Under the pieces are notes generated by a model. The model had not been told where the DNA came from and made no database searches. It saw only the letters and a list, made by a program, of their open reading frames with translations. Positions 25,401 to 35,400 of a stretch of 64,000 bases of DNA are shown piece by piece. This stretch comes from Rhodococcus sp. PAMC28707 (lineage in GTDB: Bacteria > Actinomycetota > Actinomycetes > Mycobacteriales > Mycobacteriaceae): positions 930,001-994,000 of the forward strand of contig NZ_CP039253.1 of the NCBI RefSeq assembly GCF_004795915.1, written 5' to 3'. The position numbers and the translations under genes were made by a program. Numbering within the stretch: the first letter of the stretch is position 1; each line of letters opens with the position of its first letter.

Positions 25401-26306
25401 CACCACATCGTTCGGTGTCAGAACGTACTGATCTTGACGCCATTGCACATTGCTGACGATCGCGCGATGTGAAACTGCCACACCCTTGGGGCGTCCGGTG
25501 GATCCCGATGTGAAGATCACGTAGGCCAACGCGTCGTCCGACAACGTCAGAATCCGGTCATCGTCGGTGAGGGCGGTCGCGTCGAATCCGTCCAATTCCA
25601 ACAGGTCGATCTCGATGACACCTACCTCTGCCGGCAGGTCGAGAGGTTCTGTGGACAGGCCGAGTACTGCTGCCGGCTGCGCGACGTCGAGCACGTAGGC
25701 CAGCCGCTCCGCCGGGTGATCAGGATCGAGCGGAACGTACGCTGCTCCCGATTTCACGATCGCGTACATGCCGACGAGCAACTCCAGCGACCGTCTGATT
25801 CCCAGTCCGACGAGGCACTCCGGGCCGATTCCCAGCGACACGAGATGGCGGGCGAGTCGATTCGCGCGAGAATCGAATTCCGCGTAGGTCAAGCTTGCAC
25901 CCTCGAACTCGACGGCGATTGCATCCGGGGTACGGGCGACCTGTTCCTCGAAGCGGGATACGAGCGTCGGAGGGCCTGCAGGCGTCAGATCCCCCAACAC
26001 CTCGGAGGCGTCGACAACGATCGACTCGACAATGCCGGCGAGGCCACCGGACTCGAGTGCGCCGGGAAGAAGGTTGGACAGCACTACGGTCACGAGTGCC
26101 TCGGTCCCCAGTGCACCACCCATGGCGGCCTCGAGCGCGGTCAGCTCAGCATGCAACGTCGTATAGGTCACGGTTGTCCCGCCGTGGGTCAACGCGATGC
26201 GATCGGGCGCAGCATCGACAACTGCAGAGATCACTCCGGGAAGCTCGTCCACGGTTACGCTGCCGGCAGCGCCCTGGTCTCGAGTGTTCGGCCGACCATT
26301 CGACAT
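4407..26306 (-). CDS. Giant non-ribosomal peptide synthetase NRPS-B (7299 aa, six A domains, one E domain)
   Basis: Second synthetase. Order with approximate residue positions: A-like fragment 18-108; A1 (TSGSTG 269), T 655; C 851, A2 1352, T 1734; C 1928, A3 2423, T 2804; C 2992, A4 3486, T 3874; C 4061, A5 4556, T 4943; C 5133, A6 5625, T 6001 (LGGDS instead of LGGNS); E (HHFVVDG, 6204); C of the after-epimerase type ([19 protein letters not shown] 6703); dead A-like lobe 7030-7299. All condensation HHxxxDG motifs are intact. Start is ATG 26304-26306 with a strong GGAGGA site. It lies 124 bases after NRPS-A. Both termini carry A-derived fragments, and the protein begins with A and ends after C, so module boundaries are split across proteins. 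Modules 8-11 contain very long internal repeats of aberrant composition. Confidence 0.97.
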   Translation of the reverse strand: MSNGRPNTRDQGAAGSVTVDELPGVISAVVDAAPDRIALTHGGTTVTYTTLHAELTALEAAMGGALGTEALVTVVLSNLLPGALESGGLAGIVESIVVDASEVLGDLTPAGPPTLVSRFEEQVARTPDAIAVEFEGASLTYAEFDSRANRLARHLVSLGIGPECLVGLGIRRSLELLVGMYAIVKSGAAYVPLDPDHPAERLAYVLDVAQPAAVLGLSTEPLDLPAEVGVIEIDLLELDGFDATALTDDDRILTLSDDALAYVIFTSGSTGRPKGVAVSHRAIVSNVQWRQDQYVLTPNDVVLQKTPFTFDVSVWEFFWPLQIGARLVVATHEGHRDPAYLARVMTDRGVTVAHFVPSMLAVFVAEPSVREIETLRYVFASGEALPAQTTTRFHTVSSAELHNLYGPTEAAVDVTYYETADVESGSVPIGRAVHDTSLYVLDDGLRPVSTGVEGELYLAGVQLARGYVARPDLTADRFVADPFDDGRQMYRTGDLVRWAPRDGVDMLEYVGRTDFQVKLRGLRIELGEIETAVLEHPSVAQAVALVHTDDTLGDVLLAYVVPAQGELIDQETLAQAVASRMPEYMVPALFVAVAEFPLGSSGKLDRRALPAPDFSSLASEYREPSTDTELALAAVFAEVLGSETIGADDDFFAIGGNSLIATRVISRINARFDIRIDVRDFFDAPTVAGLAVLVDAAVALGGGGRAPLVPQERPDVVPLSLAQQRMWFLNRFDTASAVNNIPVAIRLTGELDVAALESAVRDVLSRHESVRTIYPEIDGVGSQLVLEVDAVAPTLTAEPVVEVDVLDRVVEFVSVGFDVTAEVPFRARLFEVVGSGGVGSEFVVVFVVHHIAADGFSMGPLTRDVMGAYVARAGGEEPGWAPLAVQYADYALWQRAVLGSELEPDSLLSQQVSFWRLALEGLPDQLDLPSDRVRPVVASNRGANVVFSVDAGVHRGLSVVARELNASLFMVVHSALAVLLSRLSGSDDVAVGTPVAGRGEAALDDVIGMFVNTLVLRTVFGSDWSFADVVRDVRERDLGAFGHADVPFERLVEVLNPARSQGRHPLFQVMLSFQNLERSSLELPGLSVSAVDFDVAVAKFDVQVTVTELFDVDGGAAGLSATLTYATDLFDESTMVLFAERFVRVLEAVVADSSVVVGDIGVLGVAERDVVVSGWNGTSRVLEGVSGSGGVSLASLFVDRVVEVPGAVAVVFGGERLSYGEFGERVFRLARWLIGEGVGPEVLVGLGMRRGVDLLVGMYAVVVAGGAYVPLDPDLPAERNGFIVGVASPVLVLVSGGGDVGVFAGMGVGVSVVDVGSLDVSGFSGEVVGEGERLSVLRGSNAAYVIFTSGSTGRPKGVAVSHEAIVNQISWLTERFGLGAADVVLQKTPVTFDVSLWELFGTLLSGGRLVLAAPDGHRDTRYLAQVIADEAVTMTSFVPSMLSVFIAETAGFESDSFGSLRVVLAAGEALPMSVVRSFERALPGVALHNLYGPTEFTVHATEGAVNSALGTVTIGKPVWNTRALVLDERLHPVPVGVAGELYLSGPQVARGYVARPDLTAGAFVADPFANSETQGSRLYRTGDLVRWTRDGEIEYVGRTDFQVKLRGLRIELGEIEAVLTDVSSVCRAVVLVRNDQLVGYLLGEPEKTIDIDDVTAAAALRLPAYMVPSNFVVLEEFPLGSSGKLDRKALPDPVLEAKEFRAPTSPVEEIVAETFAGVLGLGRVGLDDDFFELGGNSLIATQLVSRLGAALDTRLPVRILFDAPKVGALASLVESQVGAGARVALVAQERPDVVPLSLAQQRMWFLNRFDTASAVNNIPVAIRLTGELDVAALGRAVDDVLTRHESLRTVYPDIDGAGTQEILPTAIVSPDMTPQRVTAAELADRLREFVSVGFDVTAEVPFRARLFEVVGSGGVGSEFVVVFVVHHIAADGFSMGPLTRDVMGAYVARAGGEEPGWAPLAVQYADYALWQRAVLGSELEPDSLLSQQVSFWRLALEGLPDQLDLPSDRVRPVVASNRGANVVFSVDAGVHRGLSVVARELNASLFMVVHSALAVLLSRLSGSDDVAVGTPVAGRGEAALDDVIGMFVNTLVLRTVFGSDWSFADVVRDVRERDLGAFGHADVPFERLVEVLNPARSQGRHPLFQVMLSFQNLERSSLELPGLSVSAVDFDVAVAKFDVQVTVTELFDVDGGAAGLSATLTYATDLFDESTMVLFAERFVRVLEAVVADSSVVVGDIGVLGVAERDVVVSGWNGTSRVLEGVSGSTLASLFVDRVVEVPGAVAVVFGGERLSYGEFGERVFRLARWLIGEGVGPEVLVGLGMRRGVDLLVGMYAVVVAGGAYVPLDPDLPAERNGFIVEVASPVLVLVSGGGDVGVFAGGGVSVVDVGSLDVSGFSGEVVGDGERLSVLRGSNAAYVIFTSGSTGRPKGVAVSHEAIVNRLLWMQDTYCLTASDVVLQKTPFTFDVSVWEFFWALQVGASIVVAIPDGHRDPNYLARLIADESVTTMHFVPSMLAVFVSELEGRGTRLPSLRMIFASGEALPAATAQRVFSTLPHISLHNLYGPTEAAVDVTFHEVRRGETVIPIGAPVWNTRVFVLDRRLSPVPVGVEGELYLAGVQLARGYVGRPDLTADRFVAHPIPEARVRGERLYRTGDVVRWNAGGELDYVGRSDFQVKLRGLRIELGEIETILLEQNSISQAAVLVRDEQLVAYVVTDSADFDSAAVRTALGSKLAEYMVPSVFVELEDFPLGSSGKLDRKALPAPIMEIKEFRVPTTPVEEIVAETFAGVLGLDRVGLDDDFFELGGNSLIATQLVSRLGQVLNTKIGVRELFEASSVADLAARIASQVGSGGQRALVAVDRPAQIPLSLAQQRYWFLNQYDTTSAVDNIPFAVRLSGELNVPALAAAVADLIARHESLRTVYPDSMEGPHQKILPVGEANASLVIADVQEDDVRHRVIDLMMTAFDVTTEIPRAAKLFELAHDEYVLAFVIHHVSADGASMAPLVRDVMVAYAARSAGEAPGWAPLPVQYADYALWQRETLGSEDDPDSIASQQVSYWKTALAGLPDQLDMPSDRRRPAHQSFRGDSVRFTVDAELHRALLELSRRHHTTLFMTMHAAFAVLLARLSNVSDIAVGTPVAGRGDKALDDMIGMFVNTLVFRSRVDSSMTFEELLAQTRETDLQAFAHADVPFERLVEVLNPVRSTARNPLFQVGLSFQNMTRASLELPGLTLAPVDVNSPLAKTDLQLTIFDGTTADGRPAEINAEFTFATDLFDRSTVDGFAERLVSVLRAVVGDSSVVVGDVELVGAQERASLLGFSDTERSVGSGSTLASLFVDRVVEVPGAVAVVFGGERLSYGEFGERVFRLARWLIGEGVGPEVLVGLGMRRGVDLLVGMYAVVVAGGAYVPLDPDLPAERNGFIVEVASPVLVLVSGGGDVGVFAGMGVGVSVVDVGSLDVSGFSGEVVGEGERLSVLRGSNAAYVIFTSGSTGRPKGVAVAHEAVVNQLVWKRSEFGLGVGDVVLLKTAATFDLSVWEFWSALVSGASVVVASVEGHRDAAYLHELMVAESVTTLHVVPSTLSALLAVSGGVLSSSLVRVLAIGEALPGATAQWFRRGNAGALFNLYGPTEAAVSVTVHEVGAGDVAGVPIGVPEWNTGVLVLDERLHPVPVGVSGELYLAGVQLARGYVGRVDLTAERFVANPFVGVAGVGVGSRLYRTGDVVRWGGSGELEYVGRSDFQVKVRGFRIELGEIESALRGVDGVVDVAVVARVDEFAGDQLVAYVVGGVGVSLDVAEVKVALGAVVPSYMVPSAFVVLDALPLTVNGKLDRGALPAPVFEAVVFRAPSTPVEEAVARVFSEVLGVDRVGVDDDFFALGGNSLIATQVVSRLGVALDAVVPVRLVFEAPSVGGLAVRVEQSVGSGDRVALVARERPGVVPLSLAQQRMWFLNRFDVGSAAYNVPVAIRLSGELDVAAVEAAVRDVIARHESLRTMYPETEDGPIQFVVPAERVKPDILVVEIDASDVESRVRALASTTFDVTTEIPLRVRLFTISSTEHVLALVVHHISADGSSMGPLTRDVMVAYAARSAGEAPGWAPLRVQYADYALWQREVLGSEDDPDSIASQQVSYWKTALADLPDQLDLPIDRPRPAVQSYAGDRADFAVDADLHAQLVQLARRTNSTLFMVVHSAMAVLFARLSGTDDIAIGTPFAGRSDKALDDIIGMFVNTLVFRSRVDSSMTFEELLAQTRASDLQAFAHADIPFERLVEVLNPVRSTARHPLFQVGLSFQNLAQSSLELSGLSVSGLDADTGISQFDLHLIVTDRYDEGGRPLGVGGYFTFATDLFDRSTVDGFAERLVSVLRAVVGDSSVVVGDVELVGAQERASLLGFSDTERSVGSGSTLASLFVDRVVEVPGAVAVVFGGERLSYGEFGERVFRLARWLIGEGVGPEVLVGLGMRRGVDLLVGMYAVVVAGGAYVPLDPDLPAERNGFIVEVASPVLVLVSGGGDVGVFAGMGVGVSVVDVGSLDVSGFSGEVVGEGERLSVLRGSNAAYVIFTSGSTGRPKGVAVAHEAVVNQLVWKRSEFGLGVGDVVLLKTAATFDLSVWEFWSALVSGASVVVASVEGHRDAAYLHELMVAESVTTLHVVPSTLSALLAVSGGVLSSSLVRVLAIGEALPGATAQWFRRGNAGALFNLYGPTEAAVSVTVHEVGAGDVAGVPIGVPEWNTGVLVLDERLHPVPVGVSGELYLAGVQLARGYVGRVDLTAERFVANPFVGVAGVGVGSRLYRTGDVVRWGGSGELEYVGRSDFQVKVRGFRIELGEIESALRGVDGVVDVAVVARVDEFAGDQLVAYVVGGVGVSLDVAEVKVALGAVVPSYMVPSAFVVLDALPLTVNGKLDRAALPAPVFEAVVFRAPSTPVEEAVARVFSEVLGVDRVGVDDDFFALGGNSLIATQVVSRLGVALDAVVPVRLVFEAPSVGGLAVRVEQSVGSGDRVALVARERPGVVPLSLAQQRMWFLNRFDAGSAVNNIPVAVRLSGALDIGALNAAVRDVLARHESLRTVYPETDGIAAQVILTVSAAAPTLVPQQVDPADISRRVEQVISAGFDVTTELPMRGELFQVGPDEYVLVLVAHHISADGWSMGPLTRDVMVAYSARSAGEAPGWAPLPVQYADYALWQRETLGSEDDPDSIAAQQVSYWKGALAGLPDELNLPTDRSRPSIRTYEGGKVPFRIDAELHRALLDVARTTGSTLFMVVHTAMAVFLARMSGTDDIAIGAPIAGRGQSELDDMVGMFVNTLVLRTHVESERSFAEILARAKEADLQAFAHADIPFERLVEVLNPERSTTRHPLFQVALSFENLPSTDLQLPNLHVSGVPFEANIAKFDLSLTLREHVLAGGDLDGISAEFSYAADMFDESTVSDFAVRFVRLLDDAVADLSKQVGDLALLGAGEADALTHAHGGAVASLSTLQEILTGGVALDPEAVAVRISGRSVTYRELDETSSQLARVLIGRGVGPDTVAALAFSRSYEMLLCVWAVAKAGGAHLPVDPNYPSERIEHMLSDSAAVVRITASAHVDALPGESWMLLDGDELREEIAAHSADPITDRDRIASLTTDHPAYVIYTSGSTGLPKGVVVTHASLRGVLDSAIELYGVSPESRFLHICSPSFDPSVLEWMVTFAAGARLVIVPADVIGGPDLAEILVSEKVTHSIITPAVLGTMDPEGMDSLRVLSVGGDVTTSELLARWAPGRRYFNGYGPTETTIISSFAELEPGRPVTIGAPVRGTSALVLDRRLRPVPVGVAGELYLAGEGLARGYHQRGSLTATRFVADPYSNTGARMYRTGDLVRWTGPEVRKLEFVGRSDFQVKIRGFRVELGEVDAALAAHPSVAFSATLGKDLPSGATVLVSYVMPAVGASVDPVAVTEFVRRTLPSHMVPSSIVILDEVPLTPVGKLDRRALPEPVFEEQVYRAAETDIEEIIAEVFADVLRMPRVGVDESFFALGGDSIVSIQLVSRAKARGISFTPRDVFERKSVAGLAEVAVRLDDSDRATVLSELPGGGIGPMPLTPIMRKVTEAGGHLDRFSQSVSVGLPAEIDLALLTATLTAIIDHHDMFRAVYANGEMTVREHGSVDVGAAIDMVRVDASISGPDLEVLASDRLSAAMGRLNPATGAMIQFVWFDFDTGTSTAGNTEAVEESRRGVLLIVAHHFVVDGVTWRILLPDLAVAWSQLAAGQQVSLPAVGTSMRRWSHGLIQAAAAPARREELPIWKSLANFDDPLVGRRPFDPTLDVVRTVERVEVEISADTTDALLTRVPRLYRGGVNDGLLATLALAVARWRRNRGIYSTSALFALEGHGREEAVVPGADLSRTIGWFTSAYPLVLDLDGIDIDDAFAGGATAGATVKTVKEQIHRVPDRGMGYGLLKYLDAETSAELESVPSGQISFNYLGRISSSEIPAELADFGWAPTGALGSLTASMDEDMPANSTIDINAIVTDGPDGPRLGATFAFPNGLVDRADVSELADLWTEAMEALSDHSRTAEAGGLTPSDLTLIESTQDEIDSWESAYRSVEDVWPLTPLQSGLLFHAMMTEATVDVYTMQAVLDLSGVVDTDRLRGSGQALLDRHSNLRAAFVSDSDGRPVQVVLGDLELPFHEIDLMDVAEDSRRAEAKRILVAAQAERFDMSAPPLIRFTLIKVAADAWHLGITSHHILLDGWSMPLLMQDLLMLYAVRADTSVLPRVRPFRNFLSWLDGRDREDSLDRWAAAFHGVSEPTLLTESARPSGATPGIEKIEVSLSEDRTAVLSSMASKLGVTVNTVVQAAWGILLGRLTGRADVVFGATVSGRPADLAGVESMVGLFINTLPVRVDVGDGHSRAETLVRLQGQQADLLDHHYVGLTEIQQRIGVDRLFDTLLVFESYPIDRDAIAAASSVDGLQITGVGVDDATHYPLTVLTVVEARLELTFKYLDTVLDARYVTDLSRWFLRILDALIDDPTAPVGTIDLLDANEREQVVMASTDLDSGAQGARRSVGSDMQVLPQVLAEIVEDDPEAPAMVSGEDEISYRALDVASSTLARSLIDRGVGPGMSVVVHLPRSTTAIEALWAVAKTGAAVIPSQPGSHSSLPEGTFGVTVEQYRDTAPAGPTWLIVDDAEFARETASRPRHPVSYSDRLQSLSGDHTAITLSSGSLTQSELMLRIADYADRFELGYDTRSFHYGSFDSDASIFEAFAVTSRGGALIVGEPNIDVASVADLLFDSWATHAFVPIEVLEQSGPEDLDDLVVVIVTDGPATGDAVEIWTDGRIVTHM
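4410..5219 (-). other. C-terminal dead adenylation-domain lobe of NRPS-B
   Basis: The last 270 residues follow the A-domain fold from the start ([31 protein letters not shown]) to about the position of the GEAL/SVGG strand, then stop. The ATP-binding loop, [14 protein letters not shown] in neighbours, has become [14 protein letters not shown], so the P-loop lysine and glycines are lost. No core motifs after A5, no A-domain C-lobe and no carrier follow. It cannot activate an amino acid. Position after the last C and before NRPS-C, which begins with an intact A, suggests a docking or spacer role; a degenerate leftover of a module split is the alternative. Confidence 0.8.
5220..6630 (-). other. 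NRPS-B terminal condensation domain, D-accepting type
   Basis: Starts near [15 protein letters not shown], distinct from the [15 protein letters not shown] start of the other C domains here. Active site HHILLDG. It directly follows the epimerase, as expected for a DCL domain that joins a D-residue donor to an L acceptor. Its acceptor A-T must be the N-terminal module of NRPS-C. Confidence 0.85.
6690..8135 (-). other. NRPS-B epimerization domain (module 12)
   Basis: Begins near [11 protein letters not shown], contains [13 protein letters not shown] (active-site His pair), EGHGRE and ISFNYLGR, which are epimerase signatures. The preceding carrier has GGDSI rather than GGNSL, the form usual before E domains, and the following C is DCL-like. 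These three features agree that residue 12 is converted to D. It is the only E domain in the visible line. Confidence 0.93.
8136..11304 (-). other. NRPS-B module 12: C-A-T
   Basis: LCL condensation domain ([10 protein letters not shown]), adenylation domain and GGDSI carrier. Pocket residues: D235 P236 L239 I278 S299 G301 G322 I330 I331. Not recognised, but almost the same as A2 of NRPS-A (DPLISGAIV), so residues 2 and 12 are probably the same or similar monomers, differing in stereochemistry because only this module has an epimerase. Confidence 0.8.
11251..13304 (-). repeat. Long intragenic repeat R1, copy a (about 2.05 kb)
   Basis: Near-perfect copy of 14461-16514 at a constant offset of 3210 bases. 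It covers the tail of the module-11 C domain, the whole A and T, and the first residues of the next C. I saw only two base differences, near 11522 (agcacc versus aacacc) and 11614 (gccgcc versus gccccc). Base composition is extreme: in 12301-12360 the plus strand has 30 C, 7 G, 21 A and 2 T. Confidence 0.95.
11305..14514 (-). other. NRPS-B module 11: C-A-T
   Basis: LCL condensation domain ([10 protein letters not shown]), A and T. Pocket: D235 L236 W239 H278 L299 I301 L322 V330 S331, not recognised. The A-T protein sequence is essentially identical to module 10, with one difference seen (LDRAALP versus LDRGALP), because both sit in the 2.05 kb duplicated tract. Residues 10 and 11 should therefore be the same amino acid. 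Confidence 0.8.
12600..13120 (-). repeat. Four-copy core tract (A-domain N-lobe), copy 1
   Basis: About 0.5 kb encoding [19 protein letters not shown] through [13 protein letters not shown] is shared by all four long repeats: 12600-13120, about 15810-16330, about 19007-19517 and about 22217-22737. It is the overlap of R1 and R2 and therefore the only tract present four times. Confidence 0.88.
14461..16514 (-). repeat. Long intragenic repeat R1, copy b (about 2.05 kb)
   Basis: Partner of 11251-13304. The match starts at the [15 protein letters not shown] region of the following C domain and stops abruptly just after gtcgcaaacgtgaa, where the two module C domains diverge. Both edges lie inside C domains, so the repeated unit is C-tail/A/T/C-head. 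Confidence 0.95.
14515..17724 (-). other. NRPS-B module 10: C-A-T
   Basis: Condensation domain ([10 protein letters not shown]), A and T with pocket D-L-W-H-L-I-L-V-S, the same as module 11 and as module 6 in NRPS-A. The C domain is distinct from that of module 11, so the duplication covers the A-T part and C-domain ends rather than a whole module. Confidence 0.8.
17725..20944 (-). other. NRPS-B module 9: C-A-T, Ser code
   Basis: Condensation domain ([10 protein letters not shown]), A and T. Pocket D235 V236 W239 H278 F299 S301 L322 V330 D331, the serine code as in EntF. Most of the C domain and the A N-lobe up to TSGSTG lie in a tract nearly identical to module 8; the substrate-pocket half of the A domain is outside that tract and differs. 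Confidence 0.8.
18989..20646 (-). repeat. Long intragenic repeat R2, copy c (about 1.66 kb)
   Basis: Near-identical to 22205-23877. It covers the C domain from before the HHIAADG active site through the A N-lobe, ending just beyond TSGSTG. The offset shifts from 3216 to 3231 bases because copy d has two extra in-frame stretches (2 and 3 codons). Edges fall mid-C and mid-A. Confidence 0.93.
20945..24174 (-). other. NRPS-B module 8: C-A-T
   Basis: Condensation domain ([10 protein letters not shown]), A and T. Pocket D235 V236 W239 S278 L299 A301 L322 V330 H331, not recognised. Shares the C domain and A N-lobe with module 9 but has a different pocket, so residue 8 should differ from residue 9. 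Confidence 0.8.
22205..23877 (-). repeat. Long intragenic repeat R2, copy d (about 1.67 kb)
   Basis: Partner of 18989-20646, with in-frame additions of two codons in the A N-lobe (MGVGV versus GGV region) and three codons before SLASLF. A few scattered substitutions are visible. The same skewed composition as R1 applies (plus strand rich in C and A, very poor in T). Confidence 0.93.
24175..26306 (-). other. NRPS-B module 7: (A-like fragment)-A-T, Ser code
   Basis: The intact A domain starts near residue 113 ([19 protein letters not shown]). Pocket D235 V236 W239 H278 F299 S301 L322 V330 D331 is the serine code. Carrier LGGNS-type (FFAIGGNSL). The module's C domain is the last domain of NRPS-A, so the module is split between two proteins. 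Confidence 0.85.
25983..26255 (-). other. N-terminal A-like fragment of NRPS-B, candidate docking element
   Basis: Residues about 18-108 run from [13 protein letters not shown] through [12 protein letters not shown] and [20 protein letters not shown] to VLGD. The first 45 resemble the very start of an A domain; the rest (GGALxTEA, LLPG) is not A-like. It aligns without large gaps to residues 6850-6940 of NRPS-A, about 35 of 90 positions identical by hand. A complete A domain follows directly, so this piece is extra. Confidence 0.8.
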
Positions 26307-26314
26307 CTGAGTGT

Positions 26315-26320
26315 TCCTCC
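26315..26320 (-). promoter_or_regulatory. Ribosome-binding site of NRPS-B
   Basis: GGAGGA on the minus strand with an 8-nt spacer to the ATG at 26304-26306. This supports the chosen start and independent initiation 124 bases after the NRPS-A stop. Confidence 0.8.
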
Positions 26321-26430
26321 TACTAACCGCCGCGGGACGCGCCGAGATGCATCGCGTACACGAGACACCCTACGAAACGTTGCGACACAAACCGGCTTCG
26401 ACTCCAAGTTCACGATCAGGCCCACGTAGG

Positions 26431-29400
26431 TCACTGCATGGAGACACCGGGTCCTCCCGGATCGGCGATGAAGGACTGGGCGTCACTGATCAGTGACGCA
26501 ACCGTCGCTGCGAAGCCATCAGCACCCAACGCAGGCAATATTCCTGGTAGAAGGCCCGTCAGCGCCACCGACAGAACCGCCTCGGTTTTCAGTGCTCCCC
26601 CGGTCGACTTCGCGACGGCCGACAGTTTCTCGTCGAGTTGCCCGAAGGTGACGCTCGTTCCGGCGTGGGACACCGCAATGGACGATGCGGCAACTGCAGC
26701 GGCGGCCGCGACCAATTCGGGTAGGTCGTCGATCGTCTTCGGCTTGGGTGCAGGCTCTGCACGCTCGGCATCGGACCGCATGTCCACTGCCCGAATGACA
26801 CTGCTGGGGTCCGATGTCAGGAGGTCGAGCACGCGGGTGAAACGCTGCGCGAACAATTCGATCGTCTTCGACTCGAACAACGACGTGGCGTAGTTGAACA
26901 CGGCGTCGATCCCGATCAGATCTCCCGACTCGTCGAAACGTTCGACCGCCGTCAGTTGCAGGTCGACCTTGGCCTGCTCCAGGCCGCTCTCCAACGCCGA
27001 CACTTCCAGGCCAGGCAAGGCGAAAGTGCCGGTGGCAAGGTTCTGGAAGGTCAACATGACCTGGAACAGAGGACTGTAGGCGGCCGAGCGCTTGTGACCC
27101 GCCACCTCGACAACACGCTCGAAAGGGACATCGGCGTTACCGAAGGCGGACAGATCGGTTTCTCGTACTTCGGTCAACAGATCGGCAAAGGTCGTGCTCG
27201 GTGAGACTTTCGTCCGGAGCACCAGCGTGTTGACGAACATCCCGACGAGGTCGTCCAACGCGGCATCACCACGTCCCGCCACTGGGGTTCCCACGGTGAT
27301 GTCTTGATCACCGCTCAGCTTCGACAGCAGCACCGCCAAAGCGCCGTGCACAACCATGAAGACCGTCGCATTGTGCTCGCGAGCAGTTTTCTGTACACGC
27401 GCTGCTACGTCGGACGGGACCGTGAACTCGGAGCGTCCACCACGCAAGGATGCTCGAGCAGGGCGCGGAAAGTCGGTCGGCAACGCAATTTGCTCGGGTG
27501 CGCCGACCAGAGCCTCGGCCCAGTAGCCGATCTGCTTGGACAACACACTGTCCGGATCGTCCTCGGATCCGAGGACCTCCCGCTGCCACAACGCGTAATC
27601 CGCGTACTGCACAGGCAGTTCCGTCCACATCGGGGCATCGCCTGCCGTCCGAGCGACGTAGGCAGTCATGACGTCCCTGATCAACGGGCGCATTGAGAAG
27701 CCGTCGGCGCTGATGTGATGGGCAACGAAGACCAGGACGAACTCCGTCCCGTTCGTCTCGCTGATCGAAAACAGCTCGGCTCGAACGGGCACTTGCGCCG
27801 CAACATCGAAACCGGCGGTGACGACGTCTCCGACGACCACCGGTACCTCGGCGGCCGAGATTTCACGAACCTCGAGACCTGGTAGCACTTCGGACATCGG
27901 AACCACGGATTGGACAGGGCCGTGATCGGTATCCGGATACCGCGTACGCAGTATCTCGTGCCGACGGAACAGGTCGCCCACTGCAGCTCGCAAGGCCGCG
28001 ACATCCAACGCGCCGGTGAGTCTGATGGCTACTGGAATGTTGTAGGCATCGGACGTTCGATCAACTTGATTGAGGGTCCACATGCGCTGCTGGGCCAACG
28101 ACAGCGAAACGGACTCCGGACGAGGGCGTGCGATCAGAGGCACACGCGCTCCCTGCCCGACGTGCGACTCCACCCGCGCTGCCAACGCACCGACCGTCGG
28201 CGCCTCGAATACCGAGCGCACCGAGATCGACGCATTCAGTGCGGCCCCGAGACGAGCCACGAGCTGAGTTGCGACCAGCGAATTGCCACCGAGAGCGAAA
28301 AAGTCGTCATCGAGTCCCACTCGAGCAACCCCTAGAAGCTCGGAGTAGACCCGCGCCACGATCTGTTCGACCGGATCGGTCGGAGCGCGGAACTCGGTCG
28401 ATTCGAAGACCGGAGCAGGCAAGGCCGCCCTGTCGAGCTTGCCGTTGGCGTTGAGCGGTAACGACGTCAGCACGACGAAGTGTGACGGCACCATGTACGA
28501 CGGCAAGGACGTACCCAACGCTGTCCGTACCTCGTCGATGTCGATCGTTCGGGATTCGGAAGGCACCAGATACCCTACGAGTCGATCCCCGGTGAGGGCG
28601 TCGGAGTGCAAGATCACCGCCGAATCGGCAAGCGTATCCAGCGCACGCATTGCCGCCTCGATCTCGCCGAGTTCGATCCGGAAGCCTCTGATCTTGACCT
28701 GGAAATCGGAGCGGCCCGCGAAGACGAGTTCGCCGTGTGAATCCCAGACTGCCAGGTCGCCCGAGCGATACAACCGTCTGCCACTGGGGTCGAAAGGATT
28801 GGCGACGAAGCGCTCAGCGGTCAGATCGGGGCGGCCGAGATATCCGCGCGCCAGCTGCTCGCCCGCCAGATACAACTCACCGATGGTTCCTGCCGGTACG
28901 GGGTTTAGTCGAATATCCAGCACGTACGCCTGTGTATTCCACTCCGGCCGACCGATCGGGACGCGCGCACTCTCATCAGGTCGTACGCGATGCGAGGTCA
29001 CCGACACCGCAGCCTCGGTGGGGCCGTACAGGTTGAACAAGGCACCGTCGTTGTGTTCGACGAAACGCCGAGCGGTGTCTCCTGGCAGTGCCTCACCGAT
29101 CGCGAGCACGCGCTTCAAGGAAGGAGGAAGGACGCCAGCTCCGTCGACCATCAGTGCGGTCAGCATCGACGGCACGACATGGAGCGTGGTGATCGACTCT
29201 TTCCGAATGATGTCGTTGACTCGCGCGGGATCGCGGTGCTCGTCCGGTCCGGCGATGACGAGGGTGGCCCCTGACGTCGGGGCCGACCAGAACTCCCACA
29301 CCGACAAATCGAACGTTGCCGAGGTCTTCAACAGAATCGAATCCTGCGAACCGAGATCGAATTCCGTTCGCTTCCACATCAGCTGATTGGCGATTGCAGC

Positions 29401-32400
29401 GTGGGAAACGGCGACGCCCTTGGGGCGTCCGGTCGATCCCGAAGTGAAGATGACATACGCGGAGTTGCCTGCACGCAATGGTGCCACCCGCTCCGCATCG
29501 GTGATCGGCGCATCCGAATGCACGGACAGATCGAGGCCTGCGATATCAGACATCGGAAAGTCCAGGACCGAGTGATCCGAGAGTGCCGAACCGTCACCGG
29601 ACTTGGACAACAACAGTATCGGCCCAGCAGTATCGAGGATGTACTCGATCCGTTCGAGCGGCTGATCGGGATCGAGTGGCACATACGCACCGCCCGTTTT
29701 CGCGACGGCGAACATCGCGACGACCAGATCGGCACTACGACGAATCGCCAACGCCGTCAACGTCTCCGGTCCGACACCGCGTGCGATCAGGTACCGGGCC
29801 AATCTGTTGACCCTCGAATCGAATTCGAGGAAGGTCCAACGCTGATCACCCTCGACCACCGCAAGCGAGTCGGGACGGATCGCGACCTGCTCGTCGAACA
29901 ACGAGACCAGCGTGGCTTCACCGTCAACGGGGTGGTCGGTCGAATTCCATGATTCGAGGACGAGTTCGCGTTCGGCGATACCGAGCAAGTCGATGTCCCC
30001 GATTCGCGCGTCAGGTCGATCGACCACAGATTCGAGAAGCCGGACGAAACGTGTCGCGATCGTGCTCACCGTCGCGTGGTCGAAGAGATCCTTCGCGTAG
30101 GTGAACTCTGCCGACATCCCTGCAGGCACTCCGCTCTCGGAATAGCGGTCCACCACGATCAGATGCAGATCGAACTGCGCCACGCCGGACTCGATATTCA
30201 ATGCTGCGATATCGAGGCCCGGAAGCACCACCTCGGTGACCCCCTGGTTCTGGAAGGAGAACCCGACCTGGAACAGCGGGTGCCGTGCAGTCGAACGGAC
30301 AGGATTGAGAACTTCCACCAGCCGTTCGAATGGCACGTCCGCGTTGGCAAAGGCGCCGAGGTCTGCGTCACGGGCGCGGTCGATGAGTTCGTTGAACGGC
30401 AGTGCGCCGTCCACGTGTGTGCGAAGCACCAGCGTATTGACGAACATGCCGATCAGGTCGTCGAGCGCGCGATCACCGCGACCGGCGATCGGTGTACCGA
30501 CAGCGATGTCACCTGTGCCGGAGAGCCTCGAGAGTAATCCGGCGAAGGCCGCGTGTACCGCCATGAACAGGGTGCCGCCCTGCTTGCGTGCCAGATCTCG
30601 CAGACGCTCGTGTAGCTCTGCATCGATCTCGAACTCGACGCTGCCACCGGCAAAAGACTGCGTTGCCGGCCGCGCGCGATCCGCTGGAAGGGTCAGCTCG
30701 TCAGGGAGGTCCGCGAGTGCGTCGGTCCAGTAGCTGATCTGCTGAGCCGCAGTCGAGTTCGCGTCCTCTTCGGAGCCGAGCACATCGCTCTGCCACAGGC
30801 TGAAATCGGCATACTGCACCGGCAACGGAGTCCAACCCGGTTCGGTGCCGGTCGCCCTCGCCGCGTATGCGGTCATCAGGTCGCGAGCCAGCGGACCGAC
30901 CGATACCCCGTCGACACTGATGTGATGCGCAACCATCGCCAGCACGTGCTCGGTGGCACCGGTTCGGTAGAGCTCTATCCGCATCGGTACCTCAGCCGTC
31001 ACATCGAACTGTGTCGACGCGAGCGAAGCGATGTGCTCGGACACGGCGTCGGGAGCGACATCTGATACCGGCAGGTCCGGAATCGACCGGGACGGGTGCA
31101 GAATCTTCTGCACCGGACCGTTCTCCGACTCCGGGTACACGGTTCGAAGCGACTCATGACGAGAGATGAGATCGGCAACGGCCGCCCCGAGAGCTGCTAC
31201 ATCCAGGTCTCCGGACAAGCGGAGCGCAAACGGAACGAGGTACGCCGTCGAGGTGGGGTCGAACCTGTTCAAGAACCACATACGACGCTGAGACAACGAC
31301 AGTGGGATCTCGTTCGGACGCATGCGCGCGACCAGCGCTACTCTCCCGGACTTTCCGGACCGTTCGACCTCGAGCGCGAGCCTCTCCACTGTTCGTGACT
31401 CGAACAATGCACGCACCGGAACAACCGAATCGACCGCTGCGCCGATCCGCGACACCACTCGCGTCGCAATCAGCGAGTTACCGCCGAGTTCGAAGAAGTC
31501 GTCATCGACACCGACCCGGTCGACACCGAGCAAGTCGGCAAAGACCTCCGCGACGATCTCCTCGATCGGCGTAGTCGGCGCCCGGAACTCTCGAACCTCG
31601 AACACCGGCTCCGGCAACGCGCGACGGTCCAGCTTTCCGTTAGCGGTCAACGGAATCTCGGACACCACGACGAAGGCCGACGGAATCATGTATTCAGGCA
31701 GCACAGCAGCCACTTCGGTACGGAGTTTCCGAACGTCGATGCTCGAACCCACGACCGGTACGAGGTACGCAACCAACTGATGTGCGTCGTGCCGATCGGT
31801 TCGAACCACGACGGCTACCTGGCCTACCGAATCTTGACTCGACAGCGCGGATTCGATTTCACCGAGCTCGATACGGAAGCCACGAATCTTGACCTGATCA
31901 TCAGCACGACCGACGAACTCGAGATCACCATCGATGGTCCACCTCGCCACATCACCGGTGCGGTACATCAACGAACCAGCAGCGTGCGCCGCAGTACCGG
32001 AGAACGGGTTGGCGAGGAAACGTGTTGCCGTCAGATTCGTTCGACCGAGGTACCCACGAGCCAACGTCCCACCCGCAACATACATTTCGCCCGCAACACC
32101 CACCGGAACCGGCGCGAGCCGCGAATCGAGAACATAGACCCGTAGCCCTGGGATGGCTGCACCCACTACCGATCCCGTAGCACTCGACACCAACTCGCGG
32201 TCGATCCGACGATGCGACACATGCACGGTGGTCTCGGTGATCCCGTACATGTTCACCAACTCGGGACCGTTTTCGCCGTGGCGATCGAACCAATCCGAGA
32301 GTCGACGCAGTTCGAGCGCCTCACCACCGAAGATCACGTATCTGAGCTGCAAGCTCCCCTCACCGGCAGCGCCGACTCGGTCCACCTCTGCCAGCTGATA

Positions 32401-35400
32401 GAACGCCGACGGGGTCTGGTTCAGGACGGTCACGTTTTCACGAATCAACAGTTCACGGAACGCCTCCGGCGACCGTGAGGTGAAGTAGTCCACCACCACG
32501 AGCGTGCCGCCGTGGAGCAAGGGCCCCCACAGTTCCCACACCGAGAAGTCGAATGCGGACGAGTGGAACAGCGTCCACACATCACTGCTGTCGAACTCGA
32601 ACAACCCATCTGTGTTGGCCATCAAACGCGCAACCGCGACATGTGGGACTACTACGCCCTTGGGACGACCCGTCGATCCCGAGGTGTAGATGACGTATGC
32701 AACATCCGTGGTACGAAGCGGACGAGCCCGCTCGACATCGTCCACCGCGGCGGAACCGAAAGCCGACAAGTCCACGGCGTCGATCTCCACGCAGCCCAAC
32801 CCTGCAGGCACTGAAAATTCGCGTCCCGACCAGGTCACCAATGCAGTCGGTGCAGCATCGGCCAAGACGTAGGCGATCCGGTCTGCCGGATTGGTCGGAT
32901 CAACCGGTACGTACCCACCGCCGGCTTTGATCACAGCCAACAGCGTGACGACGAGATCCACCGATCGTGGCAATGCCACCGCGACCAACGACTCCGGGCC
33001 CACCCCGGTCGACATCAGGTGACGTGCAAGGCGATTCGAGCGATCATCGAGCTCCCGATAGCTCAATCGCTCCTCGCCGAACACCACCGCACACGACTGT
33101 GGCGTCCGCTGGACCTGTTGGTCGAACATCTCGGCCAATGTCGGTACCGCCGGATCGATCCCGTCGACCCCCGCCCAAATCGAGGTAACAAGCACTCGTT
33201 CCTCGGCCCCGAGAAGATCGATCTCGCCGATCACGATGTGCTCGTCCTCGACAACCGCGTCGAGCACTCTCAGCAACCGAGCGCCGAACTCTTCCACCGT
33301 GGCTCGGTCGTAGAGATCTGTTGCGTAGGTCCAGAAAACTCGCAGACCGTCCGGGGTGCCGTCGACAGCCGCGGACTCGGTGACCGTCAATTGCAGGTCC
33401 GCACGCGCGGTCGCCGCGTCGACATCCACCGGCGCGACGGTCAGCCCGGGCAGGTCGAATCCAGTCCGTCGGATGTTTTGGAACGCGAGCAATACCTGAA
33501 CGAGCGGGTGACGGGCTTGCGAGCGCTCGGGATTGAGCACCTCCACCAGACGCTCGAACGGAATATCGGAATGCGCGAATGCAGCCAGGTCCACCTCACG
33601 CGCTGTCGCGAGGAGCTCGCGGAAAGTACTCGCTGCGTCCACGTCGGTGCGCAGGACCAGGGTGTTGACGAACATTCCGATCACATCGTCGAGAGCAGCC
33701 TCTCCGCGACCCGCGATCGGTGTGCCGATCGCGATATCGTCCGTCGCCGACATACGTGCCAGCATCACGGCAACCGCGCTGTGGACGACCATGAACAACG
33801 ACGCGTTGTTGTCCCTCGCGAGCGCTGCGAGTCGGCGATGTACATCGGCGGTGACGTCGAAAGACACCACGGCCCCGTGCCCCGAAGCAGTCTCGCCACG
33901 CGGACGGTCGGTCGGCAACGTCACCTCGTCAGGTAGCCCGGCGAGCGCGTCGCGCCAGAATGTCTCCTGCTGAGCAAGCAGGGAACCTGGATCGGATTCG
34001 GACCCCAACACCTCGCGCTGCCAGATGGCGAAGTCGGCGTAGTGGACCTCGAGCACCGGCCAGCCTGGCTCGTGCCCCTCCGATCGGGCCACATACGCCG
34101 TCATGACATCGCGGGCCAGCGGAGACATCGAAAATCCATCGGCCGCTATGTGGTGGGCTACGAACATCAGCACATGCTCATGGGCACCGATCCGGAAGAG
34201 CTGCGTTCGAAACGGAACATGCAGGGTGACATCGAATCCAGTCGCAGCCAACTCGTACATCCGCGTCGGCAGGTCGTCGGCCGAAATGTCCACCGGTGTC
34301 AGGTCGAGGGTGACCTCGTCCACGGACAGGATCTTCTGGTAGCCCGATCCATCGTGGTCTGGATAGACGGTACGCAACGACTCGTGACGGCTCGTCAGAT
34401 CGCCTACCGCCGCAGCTAGCGCCGCGACATCCAAAGCTCCGGTCAGCCTGATTGCCGCCGGAATGTTGTTGACAGCCGACTCCGGATCGAATCGGTTGAG
34501 GAACCACATCCTTTGCTGTGCAAGGGACAAGGGGATCAACGCCGGACGATTCTGTGGACCGAGCGCCTTGCGGCCACCGGTCCCGGCCTTGCGCTCGACG
34601 CTGGCAGCCAGCGCACCGACCGTCGAATTCTCGAACAGCTCTCGTACTCCGACACTCGAGTCGAGCGCGGTCCCCAACCTCGAAACCAATTGCATGGCAA
34701 CCAGTGAGTTCCCACCGAGCTCGAAGAAATCGTCGTCGAGACCAACCCTTGCCGTGCCCAGGACGTTGGTGAATACCTGAGCGACGATCTCCTCGATCGG
34801 TGTGACCGGTGCGCGGAACTGCGCAACCTCGGCACTGGGCACCGGTAGGGCATGTCTGTCCAACTTGCCGCTCGCGTTGAGCGGGAATGCATCCAACGTT
34901 ACGAATGCCGACGGCACCATGTAAGACGGCAGTGACATCTTCACTGCCGCACGAAGCGCCTCGGTATCGACGACGTGACCTGGCCGGGGCACGACGTAGG
35001 CGATGAGTCGATCGCCTGCGCGAGCATCGGAATGAACGACTACGACCGCGTCGTCGACGTTCTCGGCGCCCGCGCGAACGCTCGACTCGATCTCGCCGAG
35101 TTCTACACGTTGGCCTCGAAGCTTGACCTGGAAATCGCTCCGACCCACATACTCCAGTTCACCGTCTGAATTCCAACGTACGACATCACCGGTCCGGTAG
35201 AGTCGAGCACCGTTCTCGCCGAACGGATCTGCCACGAAACGCTCAGCTGTCAGATCGGCCCGACTCGCGTATCCGCGCGCGAGCTGCACGCCGCCGATGT
35301 ACAGCTCCCCCAGTACTCCGACGGGCACCGAGTGCAACCGTTGATCCAGCACGTATGCACGCGTGTTCCACAGTGGCACCCCGATGGGAACGGTCTCGAT

